A stretch of 44,854 nt of DNA from Novosphingobium sp. AAP83 (lineage in GTDB: Bacteria > Pseudomonadota > Alphaproteobacteria > Sphingomonadales > Sphingomonadaceae): assembly GCF_001295795.1 (NCBI RefSeq), contig NZ_LJHY01000052.1, forward strand, positions 1-44,854, read 5' to 3'. Position numbers and translations under genes: made by a program. The notes below the pieces were generated by a model, which was given only the letters and a program-made list of their open reading frames with translations, ran no database searches and was not told the origin of the DNA. Every line of letters starts with the position of its first letter. The stretch's first letter is position 1. Shown here in pieces: positions 25,760 to 34,084 of this stretch.

Positions 25760-26244
25760 ACGTGGAGCCTGAACTGGACCTGCGGCTGCGGCGGATCGAG
25801 GCCGCCGAGGCGATCCGCCAACTGATCGCGACTTATGCCGTTGGTGCGGACCGTAAGAACGACCCCGCTATCCTTGGCCCGCTGTTTGGCACCGATGCCG
25901 AGTGGCAACTGATCGGCGTGGCGCATCTTATCGGGCGCGAAGCCATTGCCGCAGGCTTGTCGCAGATCGCGAAGACGTACGTGACGTGGTCTGTGCATTA
26001 CATGGTTTCGCCGCTGATCGAACTGGCCAAGGATGCCCTGTCTGCCACTTGCCGCTGGTACTTGTGGGAACTGGCGACGATGAAGCAGGCTGACGGGACA
26101 GAGGCCGATACTTGGTATGGCGGCTGGTACGACAGTCGTTTGAGTGTCCACGACGGCGTCTGGTTGTTCGACCATGTGCAACTCCATCCGCGCATAGACA
26201 GCCCAAATGCAACCCCTTGGACAGGGAAGGTCTACCATGACTGA
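25756..26244 (+). CDS. SnoaL-like (NTF2-fold) protein 1
   Basis: This 162-residue NTF2-fold protein has LRRIEAAEAIRQLIATYAVGADR at the start (split here by eye into the first helix pair) and conserved VHYMVSP, YLWELAT and WYGGWYD. It is homologous to the protein at 38698-39180. Classical Rieske dioxygenase beta subunits share this fold and length, so it may serve as a beta-like subunit of Rieske oxygenase 1. It could equally be a separate isomerase or hydratase. It overlaps the small protein by 4 bp and the ferredoxin by 8 bp. Confidence 0.75.
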   Translation: MNVEPELDLRLRRIEAAEAIRQLIATYAVGADRKNDPAILGPLFGTDAEWQLIGVAHLIGREAIAAGLSQIAKTYVTWSVHYMVSPLIELAKDALSATCRWYLWELATMKQADGTEADTWYGGWYDSRLSVHDGVWLFDHVQLHPRIDSPNATPWTGKVYHD

Positions 26245-26587
26245 AACAGCGGGTAAAATGACGAACAAACCGGAGGATGAGTGCGTGCAGACATTGTGCA
26301 AGGTAGAAGATGTGCCGGCAGACGAACCATTGAGGGTCGTGCTGGCAGACGACCATGCAGTTAGCGTTTATCGCTGGGAAGGCCAGTTCTACTGCACCGA
26401 TGATCTTTGCTCCCACGGTGAGGCTTCGCTATCGGAAGGCTATTTAGAAGGTGGTCAGATTTTTTGTCCGTACCACATGGGATCATTTTGCATTAGCACC
26501 GGTGAGCCGCGCGCTGCTCCCTGTTCCGAGCCGATCCGTGCCTATGCAGTGACCGAACGCGCTGGCGAGTTGTTGATCGAACGCTGA
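26237..26587 (+). CDS. Rieske-type [2Fe-2S] ferredoxin
   Basis: This 116-residue soluble ferredoxin has cluster ligands Cys58, His60, Cys77 and His80 (CSHG, CPYHMG), as in biphenyl-dioxygenase-type ferredoxins. It would carry electrons from a reductase to a Rieske oxygenase. It is the only ferredoxin in the window and no reductase gene is present, so it may serve all three oxygenases and a reductase encoded elsewhere. The ATG at 26237 is preferred over an earlier frame because it overlaps the previous gene by 8 bp and has AGGG 10 nt upstream. It is convergent with pcaD after 6 bp. Confidence 0.85.
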   Translation: MTETAGKMTNKPEDECVQTLCKVEDVPADEPLRVVLADDHAVSVYRWEGQFYCTDDLCSHGEASLSEGYLEGGQIFCPYHMGSFCISTGEPRAAPCSEPIRAYAVTERAGELLIER

Positions 26588-26593
26588 ACGGGA

Positions 26594-27385
26594 TCACCCC
26601 AGGAAGTCGAGCAGCGCGCTGGTAAAGGCCTCGGGCTGCTCGATATTTGACAGGTGCGCCGCCTCTAGCGACACCAGCCGCGCGCTGGCAATAGCTTGCA
26701 CAATCGCTTCAGCATGGTCCGGGGGCGTTGCTGGGTCCTGACGTCCGGCGATTACCAGCGTCGGGCGATTGACGAGGTTGACCACACGACGCAAGTCCAT
26801 GTCGCGGATGGCAGCACAGCACGCAGCATAACCATCAGGCGCGGTGTCGAGAAGCTGTTCGCGGGTGCGGGCCAGCCCGGGTGTCTCACAAACGGCAAAG
26901 GCAGAAGTGAACCAGCGTTCCAGCACCGCCGGAGTGATCGCCCCCATGCCTTGCTCGCGCACCACTGTCATGCGCTGCTGCCATGCTTCTGGTGGCCCCA
27001 TGTAGGAAGTACTGTTGGCGATCACCAGCCTGTCCAACCGCTCCGCAGCATGGACGCCGAGCCACTGCCCCGTCATACCGCCCAACGACAGTCCGCAGAA
27101 ATGTGCGGTATCGATGCCAAGTTGGTCGAGCAATTCGATGACGTCGCGCCCCAAGCGATCCAGCGAAGTTTCGCCGGGCATGACTGATGACGCCCCATGC
27201 CCGCGCGTGTCATAGCGCAACACGCGGAAACGTTCGGCCAGAGCCGGAACCTGATCCTCCCACATCGCCATCGCCGTGCCCAGCGAATTGGACAGGACGA
27301 GTACCGGGGCATCGGCCGGCCCGTCCATCCGCCAGGCGATACGACAACCGTCGATCATGATCGCGAAGCCTTGGGGGGTATTCAT
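26594..27385 (-). CDS. pcaD: 3-oxoadipate enol-lactonase
   Basis: This 263-residue alpha/beta hydrolase converts beta-ketoadipate enol-lactone to beta-ketoadipate. The triad is Ser in GLSLGGM (about residue 98), Asp in AGRQDPATPP (about 215) and His in EAAHLSNIEQP (about 243), all as in PcaD. The ATG has AAGGA 9 nt upstream. It is the last gene of the catB-catC-catA-pcaI-pcaJ-pcaD run, 12 bp after pcaJ, which supports the assignment. Confidence 0.88.
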   Translation of the reverse strand: MNTPQGFAIMIDGCRIAWRMDGPADAPVLVLSNSLGTAMAMWEDQVPALAERFRVLRYDTRGHGASSVMPGETSLDRLGRDVIELLDQLGIDTAHFCGLSLGGMTGQWLGVHAAERLDRLVIANSTSYMGPPEAWQQRMTVVREQGMGAITPAVLERWFTSAFAVCETPGLARTREQLLDTAPDGYAACCAAIRDMDLRRVVNLVNRPTLVIAGRQDPATPPDHAEAIVQAIASARLVSLEAAHLSNIEQPEAFTSALLDFLG

Positions 27386-27397
27386 CGGGGCATTCCT

Positions 27398-28045
27398 TCA
27401 GACAAAGGCAGAGGTGTCTAGTGTCGCGGCGGTGCAGTTGGTGATCTCGTCCACTGTTACACCTGGTGCCAATTCGACAAGGCGAAGACCGCCTATTGCC
27501 TTATCGCACGCGATCACGCCCAGATTGGTGATGATCAGGTCAACAGCCCGTCGCCCGGTAAGCGGCAGGGTGCATTCCGGCACGATCTTTGAGGTGCCGT
27601 CTTTGCCGCAATGTTCCATAACGACCACCACCTGCCGCACCCCGGCGACAAGGTCCATGGCACCGCCGATGCCCTTGACCATCTTGCCTGGCACCGTCCA
27701 GTTGGCGATATCGCCCGCAGCGCTTACTTCCATGGCCCCCAAAACGGCAATGTCGATATGGCCGCCCCGGATCATTGCGAAGCTTTGCGAGGAGGAGAAA
27801 AAACTGGATGAGGGCAACTGGGTCACAGTTTGCTTGCCGGCGTTGATCAGATCGGCGTCGATTTCGTCTTCATAAGGAAAAGGCCCCATGCCCAGCATGC
27901 CGTTTTCGGACTGGAGCACGACCTCAACGCTAAGCGGTACGTGGTTTGCCACCAGTGGCGGTATGCCTATGCCCAAGTTGACATAGTCCCCATTGCGCAA
28001 TTCACGGGCCGCACGGGCGGCCATCTCTTCGCGTGACCAAGGCAT
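27398..28045 (-). CDS. pcaJ: 3-oxoadipate CoA-transferase subunit B
   Basis: This 215-residue beta subunit transfers CoA from succinyl-CoA to beta-ketoadipate. The catalytic Glu lies in SENGMLGMG (about residues 46-54), and [14 protein letters not shown] is the family's second signature. The start overlaps the PcaI stop as TGATG. Acetate or acetoacetate CoA-transferases are close relatives, but the neighbours make 3-oxoadipate the likely substrate. Confidence 0.88.
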   Translation of the reverse strand: MPWSREEMAARAARELRNGDYVNLGIGIPPLVANHVPLSVEVVLQSENGMLGMGPFPYEDEIDADLINAGKQTVTQLPSSSFFSSSQSFAMIRGGHIDIAVLGAMEVSAAGDIANWTVPGKMVKGIGGAMDLVAGVRQVVVVMEHCGKDGTSKIVPECTLPLTGRRAVDLIITNLGVIACDKAIGGLRLVELAPGVTVDEITNCTAATLDTSAFV

Positions 28046-28752
28046 CAGGCACTCTCCCGCTGGCGAATGGTGCGCTGTTCAATGCGTTTCTCATTCACCG
28101 TGCAGGCAACGATCCGGTCCACGTAGATACCAGGTGTGTGGACATGATCCGGGTCGATCATACCTTCAGGAACGATCTCTTCGGCCTCGACAACAGTAAC
28201 GCGTGCTGCGGTAGCCATGTCGGGATTGAAGTTGCGCGCGGTCTTTCGAAACATCAGGTTGCCTGCTGTATCTGCCCGCCAAGCCTTGATGATGGCCAGA
28301 TCGGCACGCAGCCAAGTTTCGCGGATGTATTCTTTGCCCTCGAACTCTTCACAGGGCTTGCCTTCTGCCACCACCGTGCCGACGCCGGTGCGTGTATAGA
28401 AGGCCGGGATGCCCGCGCCGCCCGCGCGGATACGTTCCGCCAGAGTCCCTTGCGGGCTGAGTTCCAATTCCAGTTCACCGGCCAGATATTGCTGTTCGAA
28501 CAACTTGTTGCTGCCAATGTAGGAACTGATCATCCGGCGGATTTGGCGGGTTTGCAGCAAGGTCCACAGGCCGAAACCCTCGGCACCCGCATTGTTCGAG
28601 ATGACCGTCAGCCCGCTCACGCCATTCGCGCGAATCTCCGGGATCAGGCTCTCGGGATTACCCGCGAGCCCGAATCCGCCCGACATGATCGTCATGCCAT
28701 CAAACAGCAGCCCTTCCAGAGCGGCGCCCGGAGACGGATAGACCTTGTTCAT
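28045..28752 (-). CDS. pcaI: 3-oxoadipate CoA-transferase subunit A
   Basis: This 235-residue alpha subunit has the oxyanion/CoA motif [12 protein letters not shown] (about residues 23-34), then [12 protein letters not shown] and [10 protein letters not shown], all typical of PcaI/ScoA. The ATG overlaps the catA stop as ATGA, so expression is coupled to catA and pcaJ. With PcaJ it forms the heteromeric transferase. Confidence 0.88.
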   Translation of the reverse strand: MNKVYPSPGAALEGLLFDGMTIMSGGFGLAGNPESLIPEIRANGVSGLTVISNNAGAEGFGLWTLLQTRQIRRMISSYIGSNKLFEQQYLAGELELELSPQGTLAERIRAGGAGIPAFYTRTGVGTVVAEGKPCEEFEGKEYIRETWLRADLAIIKAWRADTAGNLMFRKTARNFNPDMATAARVTVVEAEEIVPEGMIDPDHVHTPGIYVDRIVACTVNEKRIEQRTIRQRESA

Positions 28753-29654
28753 GCTGCCGCACGCGGCCTGCCGGAAAGGGCTGAGGTGGCTTTGCTGCCG
28801 GTGCGTTGCAGCCGGAAGTCAAATTCGATGTGCGGATTGCCGCCGCTTCGATCCGGCACCGGCAGCAGGCCTTCGCGCGAGCCAAAGGCGAAGTCGTCGC
28901 GTGCGTGCGGATCATCACCGAAGTTGATCTGGGTGGTCAGTGTACGATAACCCGGTGCCTCGACGAAGAAATGGACATGGGCGGGTCGGTCACCATGGCG
29001 GCCCAGCGCTTGCATCAGCTTTTCCGTGGCCCCGCCTAGAGGACAGGAATAGCCGCGGGGCATTTTCGAGCGGAAGGAATAGCGGCCGTCCACGCCCAAC
29101 TGGATACGCCGCCGGTTGTTGAACGGAGACTGGACTCCCGTTGGGTCGAAATGAGAATAAACGCCCTGCGAATTGGCATGCCAGACATGGAGGACGGCAT
29201 CCTTCACCGGCTCGCCATCCGGCCCGGTGATACGGCCTGCCATGGTCAGCGTTTCGGTGTCATCGGGATCGGTTGTCAGGTTGACGTCATTGGTGCGAGA
29301 CAGGTCGCCATCAACCAGCGGCGCGCCCGCGACATAGAGCGGACCTTCAATGGTGCGTGGTGTGCCGCCAAGCAGGCCGACTTCGGCATCCTTTGCATCC
29401 ATGTGCAAGTCTAGGAAATGTTCGATCCCCACACCCGGCGCGATCAGGCCGAATTCGCCTGCTCCGTCCTGCAGGAACTTCAGTGCGATCCAGAACTCGC
29501 TTTCGCTGATATCGTGACGTTCGACGATCACGGCGAGGCTTTCGAGCAGATCGCGCATGATGGCTTTGAGCCGGTGATTGCCCCCTTCCTGATCAAGCCC
29601 GGCGGCACGGTCAAACAGGGCTTGGACTTCGGGTGACTTGACGATGTTGGTCAT
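28749..29654 (-). CDS. catA: Catechol 1,2-dioxygenase (ortho cleavage)
   Basis: This 301-residue intradiol dioxygenase cleaves catechol to cis,cis-muconate. The four Fe(III) ligands of the family are visible: Tyr in GVYSHFD, Tyr in RGYSCP, and two His in RPAHVHFF. LGRHGDRPAHVHF is part of the intradiol signature. The ATG has AAGGAGG 6 nt upstream. Its place between catC and pcaI fixes the role; chlorocatechol activity cannot be judged from sequence. Confidence 0.92.
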   Translation of the reverse strand: MTNIVKSPEVQALFDRAAGLDQEGGNHRLKAIMRDLLESLAVIVERHDISESEFWIALKFLQDGAGEFGLIAPGVGIEHFLDLHMDAKDAEVGLLGGTPRTIEGPLYVAGAPLVDGDLSRTNDVNLTTDPDDTETLTMAGRITGPDGEPVKDAVLHVWHANSQGVYSHFDPTGVQSPFNNRRRIQLGVDGRYSFRSKMPRGYSCPLGGATEKLMQALGRHGDRPAHVHFFVEAPGYRTLTTQINFGDDPHARDDFAFGSREGLLPVPDRSGGNPHIEFDFRLQRTGSKATSALSGRPRAAA

Positions 29655-29677
29655 GGCATCCTCCTTGGCGTCGCCGG

Positions 29678-29959
29678 TCAGGCGATAATTGCAGATGGGT
29701 GGCGGCACAGTGCTGTCACCTCGGTGGTCATGAAGGGGAACAACGGGAGGCCGATCATGATATCGTGCAGCTCGCCCGCGTCGGCGACGTCGAAAACGCT
29801 TATGTTCGAGTATTGCCCGGCGATCCGCCACAGGTGCACCCATTTGCCGATACGTTGCAGGTCTTCAGCCCGGGCCTTCTCGGTGGCCTTGAGCGCGTCG
29901 AACGTAGCCGGTTCAAGATGGTGGGGGACATGAACGTCCATGCGAACCATGAAAAGCAT
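29678..29959 (-). CDS. catC: Muconolactone isomerase
   Basis: This 93-residue protein matches CatC throughout: MLFMVRMDVHVPHHL at the start, GKWVHLWRIAGQYSNISVF (mid-protein) and LPLFPFMTTEVTALCRHPS near the end. It converts muconolactone to beta-ketoadipate enol-lactone as a decamer of small subunits. It overlaps catB (TGATG) and sits 23 bp before catA. Confidence 0.92.
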   Translation of the reverse strand: MLFMVRMDVHVPHHLEPATFDALKATEKARAEDLQRIGKWVHLWRIAGQYSNISVFDVADAGELHDIMIGLPLFPFMTTEVTALCRHPSAIIA

Positions 29960-31122
29960 CAGGTAGTCTCCTTTGCGATGGGGCCGGAGATGGTGCGCGA
30001 CGGCCCGTCGCGGCGGAAGCGGGCGACCTTATCCCAGTCGAGCGAGATGCCCAGGCCCGGGCCAGTCGGCACTTCCAGCGCGAAATCTTGGTAGGTCAGC
30101 GGATGGCTGAGGATCTGCTCGGTCTGTAGCAACGGTCCGAACAGTTCGGTCCCCCAGACCATTTCGGGCAAGGTGGCGAACAGATGGGCGGAAGCCGCCG
30201 TTCCGACGCTGCCTTCGAGCATGGTGCCGCCATAAAGGCCGATACGGCCTGCTTGGGCGATGGCCGCGACTTCGCGCGCTGCGAACAGACCACCGGCCTG
30301 CGCGGGCTTCAGCGAAAAGGCATGGGCACCCACGTCGCGGACGAATTGCAGCGCATCGTGCGGCCCGCGCAGCGCCTCATCGGCCATGATTGCAATCGGG
30401 GAACTAGCCGTCAGCCTGGCCATGCCCAAACGGTCGTCGCGGGGAAGGGGTTGTTCGATCAGGTCTACGCCGGCATCAGCGAGCATTTCTGCACCGCGCT
30501 GGGCAGATAGGTAGTCCCATGCCTGATTGACGTCGACCCGCACCGAGGCCCGATCTCCCAGCGCGCGCTTGATTGCAGCGACGTGGGCAACATCATCGGC
30601 CAAGGCGCGCTTGCCAATCTTGAGCTTGAAGATGTTGTGACGCCGCGCGGCTATCATAGCCTCGGCCTCTTCAATATCGCGGACGGTATCGCCGCTGGCC
30701 AGCGTCCACAGTACCGGGAGACGGCTGTGTTGTGCGCCACCGAGCAGCGCCGAAAGCGGCAATCCTGCGCGCCGCGCCGCGCCGTCGAGCAGGGCGGTTT
30801 CGATTGCGTGCGTGGCAAAATGGTTGCCAACGATATGGCTCCGCAGCCGTGCCATCAGTACCGCTGGCTGCTGCGCTTCCCGTTCGACTAGCAGCGGGGC
30901 AAAGTAGCGGTCAATGGCCAGCTTCATCCCTTCGGGGCTTTCGTCGCCATAAGCCAGACCGCCGATCGTCGTGCCTTCGCCCAACCCTTCACTGCCATCA
31001 GAGTAGCGCAATCGCACTAGCATCATGGACTGGCTGTGGATTGAAATCATCGACAGCACGTGTGGGCGGATTGTCGGTATATCTACAATCCAGGTATCAA
31101 TTTTTTCGATCTTTAGTGGCAT
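29959..31122 (-). CDS. catB: Muconate cycloisomerase
   Basis: This 387-residue enolase-superfamily enzyme forms muconolactone from cis,cis-muconate. The active-site residues are visible: KLKIG with the catalytic Lys pair (about 167-171), metal ligands Asp in VDVNQAW (about 198), Glu in EQPLP (about 224) and Asp in MADEAL (about 249). It is the first gene of the operon and divergent from a LysR gene 101 bp away, the classic catR-catB layout. Confidence 0.9.
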   Translation of the reverse strand: MPLKIEKIDTWIVDIPTIRPHVLSMISIHSQSMMLVRLRYSDGSEGLGEGTTIGGLAYGDESPEGMKLAIDRYFAPLLVEREAQQPAVLMARLRSHIVGNHFATHAIETALLDGAARRAGLPLSALLGGAQHSRLPVLWTLASGDTVRDIEEAEAMIAARRHNIFKLKIGKRALADDVAHVAAIKRALGDRASVRVDVNQAWDYLSAQRGAEMLADAGVDLIEQPLPRDDRLGMARLTASSPIAIMADEALRGPHDALQFVRDVGAHAFSLKPAQAGGLFAAREVAAIAQAGRIGLYGGTMLEGSVGTAASAHLFATLPEMVWGTELFGPLLQTEQILSHPLTYQDFALEVPTGPGLGISLDWDKVARFRRDGPSRTISGPIAKETT

Positions 31123-31223
31123 CGTATTTCCGTTAAAGGCATTGAAATTAGGCTTATGCTATGGTTTGTTGCGCCATCGGCAAAAGACCGTCTCGGTCTA
31201 TTACGGTATCTTTTAGGTATGAA
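31123..31223. promoter_or_regulatory. catB-catR divergent promoter region
   Basis: The 101-bp gap contains the palindrome GACCG-TCT-CGGTC (31186-31198) and, nearer catR, an ATTACGGTAT (31200-31209). LysR activators of cat operons bind imperfect palindromes with a T-N11-A core in exactly this location, so this is the likely site of control by muconate. I did not identify the -35 and -10 boxes with confidence. Confidence 0.5.
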
Positions 31224-32129
31224 ATGGAACTGCGACACTTGCGCTACTTCGTGGCCGTGGCCAACGAACGGAACTTCACCCGCGCGGCCGAGGTTCTGAA
31301 CATCGCCCAGCCGCCGCTCAGTCGGCAAATTCGACAGCTTGAGGAGGAAGTCGGCTCGGAACTGATTGACCGCCAAAGCCGGCCTTTGCGTCTGACCGAG
31401 GCCGGGAGGCTGCTTTACGAGCAGGCCGTGCACGTCCTGTCTGGCGTCGAACAATTGCGTTCGTCCTTGCACCGTTTGTCCGAAGTGGGTCGGAGGCGCT
31501 TCGTCATCGGCTTTGTCGGCTCGACGCTTTACGGTCTGTTGCCTGCGGTGATCCGAAAGTTTCGCGATTGCGCGAGCCATGTCGATGTGTCGCTGCTGGA
31601 ATGTTCGACGGTGGAGCAGATCGCTGCCTTGAAAGACGGGCGCATCGATGTCGGGTTCGGACGGCTCCGCGTGGAGTCCCCCGGTATCCGCCGCATCGTT
31701 CTGGCCGAGGAGCCGCTGGTCGCCGTTGTGCCGGCTGATCATCCGCTGGCGCAGCGGGGTGAGGCGCTCCATCTGGCGCAGCTTCTGGACGAGCCATTGA
31801 TCGTTTATCCGCGTCCGGCCCGACCAAGCTATGCCGACCAGATATTCAGCGTCTATCAGGACCTTGGTCTGCAAGTGCGCGATGTGATCGAGGTGCGCGA
31901 ATTGCAGACCGCGATCGGATTGGTTGCTGCGCACGCTGGCTTTAGCATTGTGCCCGAATCCGTTCAGCGCCTGCGTCGCGACGACGTGCGCTATTTGCCG
32001 ATCCTTGAACGGGGTGCCCGATCGCCGATCATGATGATCCATCGTGTCGGAGACATCTCCAGCGAACTCGAGAAGCTCATCGAAGTGAGCTGTGCGCTCC
32101 ACACCAATCACCTCGATGGCCACAATTAG
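31224..32129 (+). CDS. catR: LysR-family regulator, CatR-like
   Basis: This 301-residue LysR regulator begins MELRHLRYFVAVANERNFTR, and its HTH continues through AAEVLNIAQPPLSRQIRQLE. The effector domain follows, with FVGSTLYGLLPAVIRKFR. It resembles the CatR/BenM/CatM group that responds to cis,cis-muconate. The ATG at 31224 is the natural start because the HTH follows immediately. It is divergent from catB and presumably activates it. Confidence 0.85.
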   Translation: MELRHLRYFVAVANERNFTRAAEVLNIAQPPLSRQIRQLEEEVGSELIDRQSRPLRLTEAGRLLYEQAVHVLSGVEQLRSSLHRLSEVGRRRFVIGFVGSTLYGLLPAVIRKFRDCASHVDVSLLECSTVEQIAALKDGRIDVGFGRLRVESPGIRRIVLAEEPLVAVVPADHPLAQRGEALHLAQLLDEPLIVYPRPARPSYADQIFSVYQDLGLQVRDVIEVRELQTAIGLVAAHAGFSIVPESVQRLRRDDVRYLPILERGARSPIMMIHRVGDISSELEKLIEVSCALHTNHLDGHN

Positions 32130-32178
32130 GCAGAGGCCATGAGGAGCAGGCGGTGCTTGCCGTGCCAGAATTCCGCGT

Positions 32179-32191
32179 GCCAACGATTGGC
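32179..32191. terminator. Weak inverted repeat between convergent genes
   Basis: GCCAA-CGA-TTGGC sits between the catR stop (32129) and the stop of Rieske gene 2 (32251). It is a short 5-bp stem without a T tract and is therefore only a possible terminator. Confidence 0.25.
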
Positions 32192-32250
32192 GCGTGGCGG
32201 TTCGCGGCCTTACCTGCTCTCCCATGTCAGATTGTTCCCGGAACCTGCGT

Positions 32251-33441
32251 TCAGGCCAGTCCGCGAACGCAAAGATCGACCCCGTTGCCGAGATGTCGTG
32301 CAAGGATTTCCTCATCCTGGAAATGGATGTGCTTCTTCGCGCCAGACTTCATCTGAGCGCAGATCAGTTCATGGGTGAAGCAGTCCTCCATCATCGGATC
32401 GCGCAGGCCCACCTTGGAGTATTCGCGGGCGAAGAGCTCTCCGGCGGTGCGCACCGGGGGATAATATCCCTTGATCTCCCAGATGCTGCGATCGACGGAA
32501 ATCGGCCAGATGTTGAAGGTAAAATAGAGGCCGTTCAGCAGTCCGACGAAGAAGTTGGGGAAGATGTGCCAGAAATCGAACGATCCGCGGAAGTGGTAAC
32601 CTTCGCCATCGTTTTCCAACTTGCTGCCAAAGGCCTGGACCGTACCGGTACCGAACTGGCTGGCCAGTTGCGCTACGGGGGAGGGCGTGAAGTTGTCCGG
32701 CGCGGGTGATCCCAGCACCCCGTGCAGGCCATAAAGCTCGATTCCGGCATGGCGATACTGCCCACCTTCGATTTTTACCGCGCGGGCCAGGGTCTTCTCG
32801 TGCAGGAACGGCAGGTGCCAGCCTTCCAGCTGAGCTTCCTGCAGGGTCTTCCAATTGACCGCCTCATCGATGCGATAGGAAAAGGCTGGCGTAAAGCCGC
32901 TGAAATCGAACCGGCTGATCTCGGCGGATACCGGAGCGAGATGCTCTTGCAAGGTTTCTTCGGACTGCTCTGCCATGTTGATAAAAACAAAGCTTTCCCA
33001 GACCTCACAATGGACGGCAGTCAGGCCGTTCTCCTCGGCTTTCACGCCGGGGAAGTTTTCGGCGTCGGAAATGTGGACCAGCTTGCCGGTGGTATCATAA
33101 ACCCAGCCGTGGAAACGGCAGGCGAGATACCCTTTGCATGACCCTTGCGCATCCCAGGCGACCGGTGCGCCGCGGTGCGAACACATGTTGTGAAACGCAC
33201 GGAAAACACCATCCTTGCCATGAATGACGAGTAGCGAGGTATCGAGGATCTTGAGCTCGACCACGAAATAGTCGCCCGGTTTCGGCGCCTGGAGAATATT
33301 ACCCACGTTGAGCCATTTTCGCCGGAAAACGCGTTCGCGTTCAAGCTCGAAGTAGTCTGGCGAGGTATAGCGTTCGACCGGAACCGGATCGTTGCCCTCT
33401 TCGGGGTAGCGGTTCATGAAGCGACGGGGTTCGAAGGTCAT
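32251..33441 (-). CDS. Rieske oxygenase alpha subunit 2
   Basis: This 396-residue oxygenase has Rieske ligands Cys87, His89, Cys108 and His111 (CSHRG, CRFHGW) and mononuclear iron ligands His209 and His214 (WHLPFLH). The position that is usually the bridging Asp is Glu206. The sequence before the first His (LQEAQLEGWH) has Trp where Tyr is common. The ATG at 33441 overlaps the upstream small gene as ATGA, which favours this start over longer frames. It forms a two-gene unit with that small protein and has no SnoaL partner. The substrate is unknown. Confidence 0.88.
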   Translation of the reverse strand: MTFEPRRFMNRYPEEGNDPVPVERYTSPDYFELERERVFRRKWLNVGNILQAPKPGDYFVVELKILDTSLLVIHGKDGVFRAFHNMCSHRGAPVAWDAQGSCKGYLACRFHGWVYDTTGKLVHISDAENFPGVKAEENGLTAVHCEVWESFVFINMAEQSEETLQEHLAPVSAEISRFDFSGFTPAFSYRIDEAVNWKTLQEAQLEGWHLPFLHEKTLARAVKIEGGQYRHAGIELYGLHGVLGSPAPDNFTPSPVAQLASQFGTGTVQAFGSKLENDGEGYHFRGSFDFWHIFPNFFVGLLNGLYFTFNIWPISVDRSIWEIKGYYPPVRTAGELFAREYSKVGLRDPMMEDCFTHELICAQMKSGAKKHIHFQDEEILARHLGNGVDLCVRGLA

Positions 33442-33794
33442 GGGCGGACTCCGGCGGCAGCAAGGGGCCACGCGTCGTGCATCGGCACGAAGCGCTTGAT
33501 CGGGAAGACGTATTTGGGTTGCGGGTTCTCGTACATTTCGACCGTCGCCGAACATTCCGCGAGAGCCAGGCACATGTTGAGAAGTGCAAGGTTTTCGTCA
33601 GCGATTTCGTCGAGCGAAAACTGGCCGAGATACTCCAATGCCGCTGCGCCGCGCGCCAGCATGGTGTCATAGAAAGTCTGGCTTTCCGCCATAGTGGCGG
33701 CCCAGCGTCTTTCGTTGCGCCCCAACTCTGTGGGGCAGGCCCAGTCGAGAAAGGGGAGGAGGTCTTCGAAACCGTCAGGAAGTCCGTCTGCCAT
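33438..33794 (-). CDS. Small Rieske-associated protein, copy 2
   Basis: This 118-residue member of the same unknown family as 25376-25759 and 40477-40842 has FYDTM (41-45), AECSATVEMY (79-88) and RFVPMH (101-106). The spacing from FY to RF is 60 residues, against 61 in both others. The ATG has GGAGAG 6 nt upstream. Here it precedes the Rieske gene and overlaps it by 4 bp, whereas in the other two cases it follows, so the pairing has survived rearrangement of order. Confidence 0.75.
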   Translation of the reverse strand: MADGLPDGFEDLLPFLDWACPTELGRNERRWAATMAESQTFYDTMLARGAAALEYLGQFSLDEIADENLALLNMCLALAECSATVEMYENPQPKYVFPIKRFVPMHDAWPLAAAGVRP

Positions 33795-34084
33795 GCATGC
33801 TCTCCGAGCCTTTGATCATCCTAAGGCTGCAGCTTTGGCGTCGGCTGCGCTATCCTTCCTGTGCAGCGCATGACCGCTGAGCGCGGAATAAGCGCAGCCG
33901 CCTGTCACAGTCAGTAAAACGCCGATGCTTGATGGTGACAACCATACCTTCCAGGTCTGATTTTACGGCAATTCGGTATTGGACTTGGCCGAATGGGCAA
34001 GGCAGCCTTCGTCGCGTTGCACCGGCCCGGTGGCCTGCCGCGATCGCAAGGGAGAGGGACCGGAGCCAGCAGGGAGCTAAACTG
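33795..34084. promoter_or_regulatory. Divergent region between small protein 2 and racemase-like gene
   Basis: The 290-bp gap includes a 9-bp perfect inverted repeat, CGGCTGCGC (33842-33850) and GCGCAGCCG (33892-33900), whose arms are 41 bp apart. It could be an operator for one of the AraC regulators or a structural element. Promoters were not identified. Confidence 0.35.

Noticed and set aside
28929..28945. GTGTACGATAA as a further TetR operator
   Set aside because: Only one half-site is present and it lies inside catA coding sequence.
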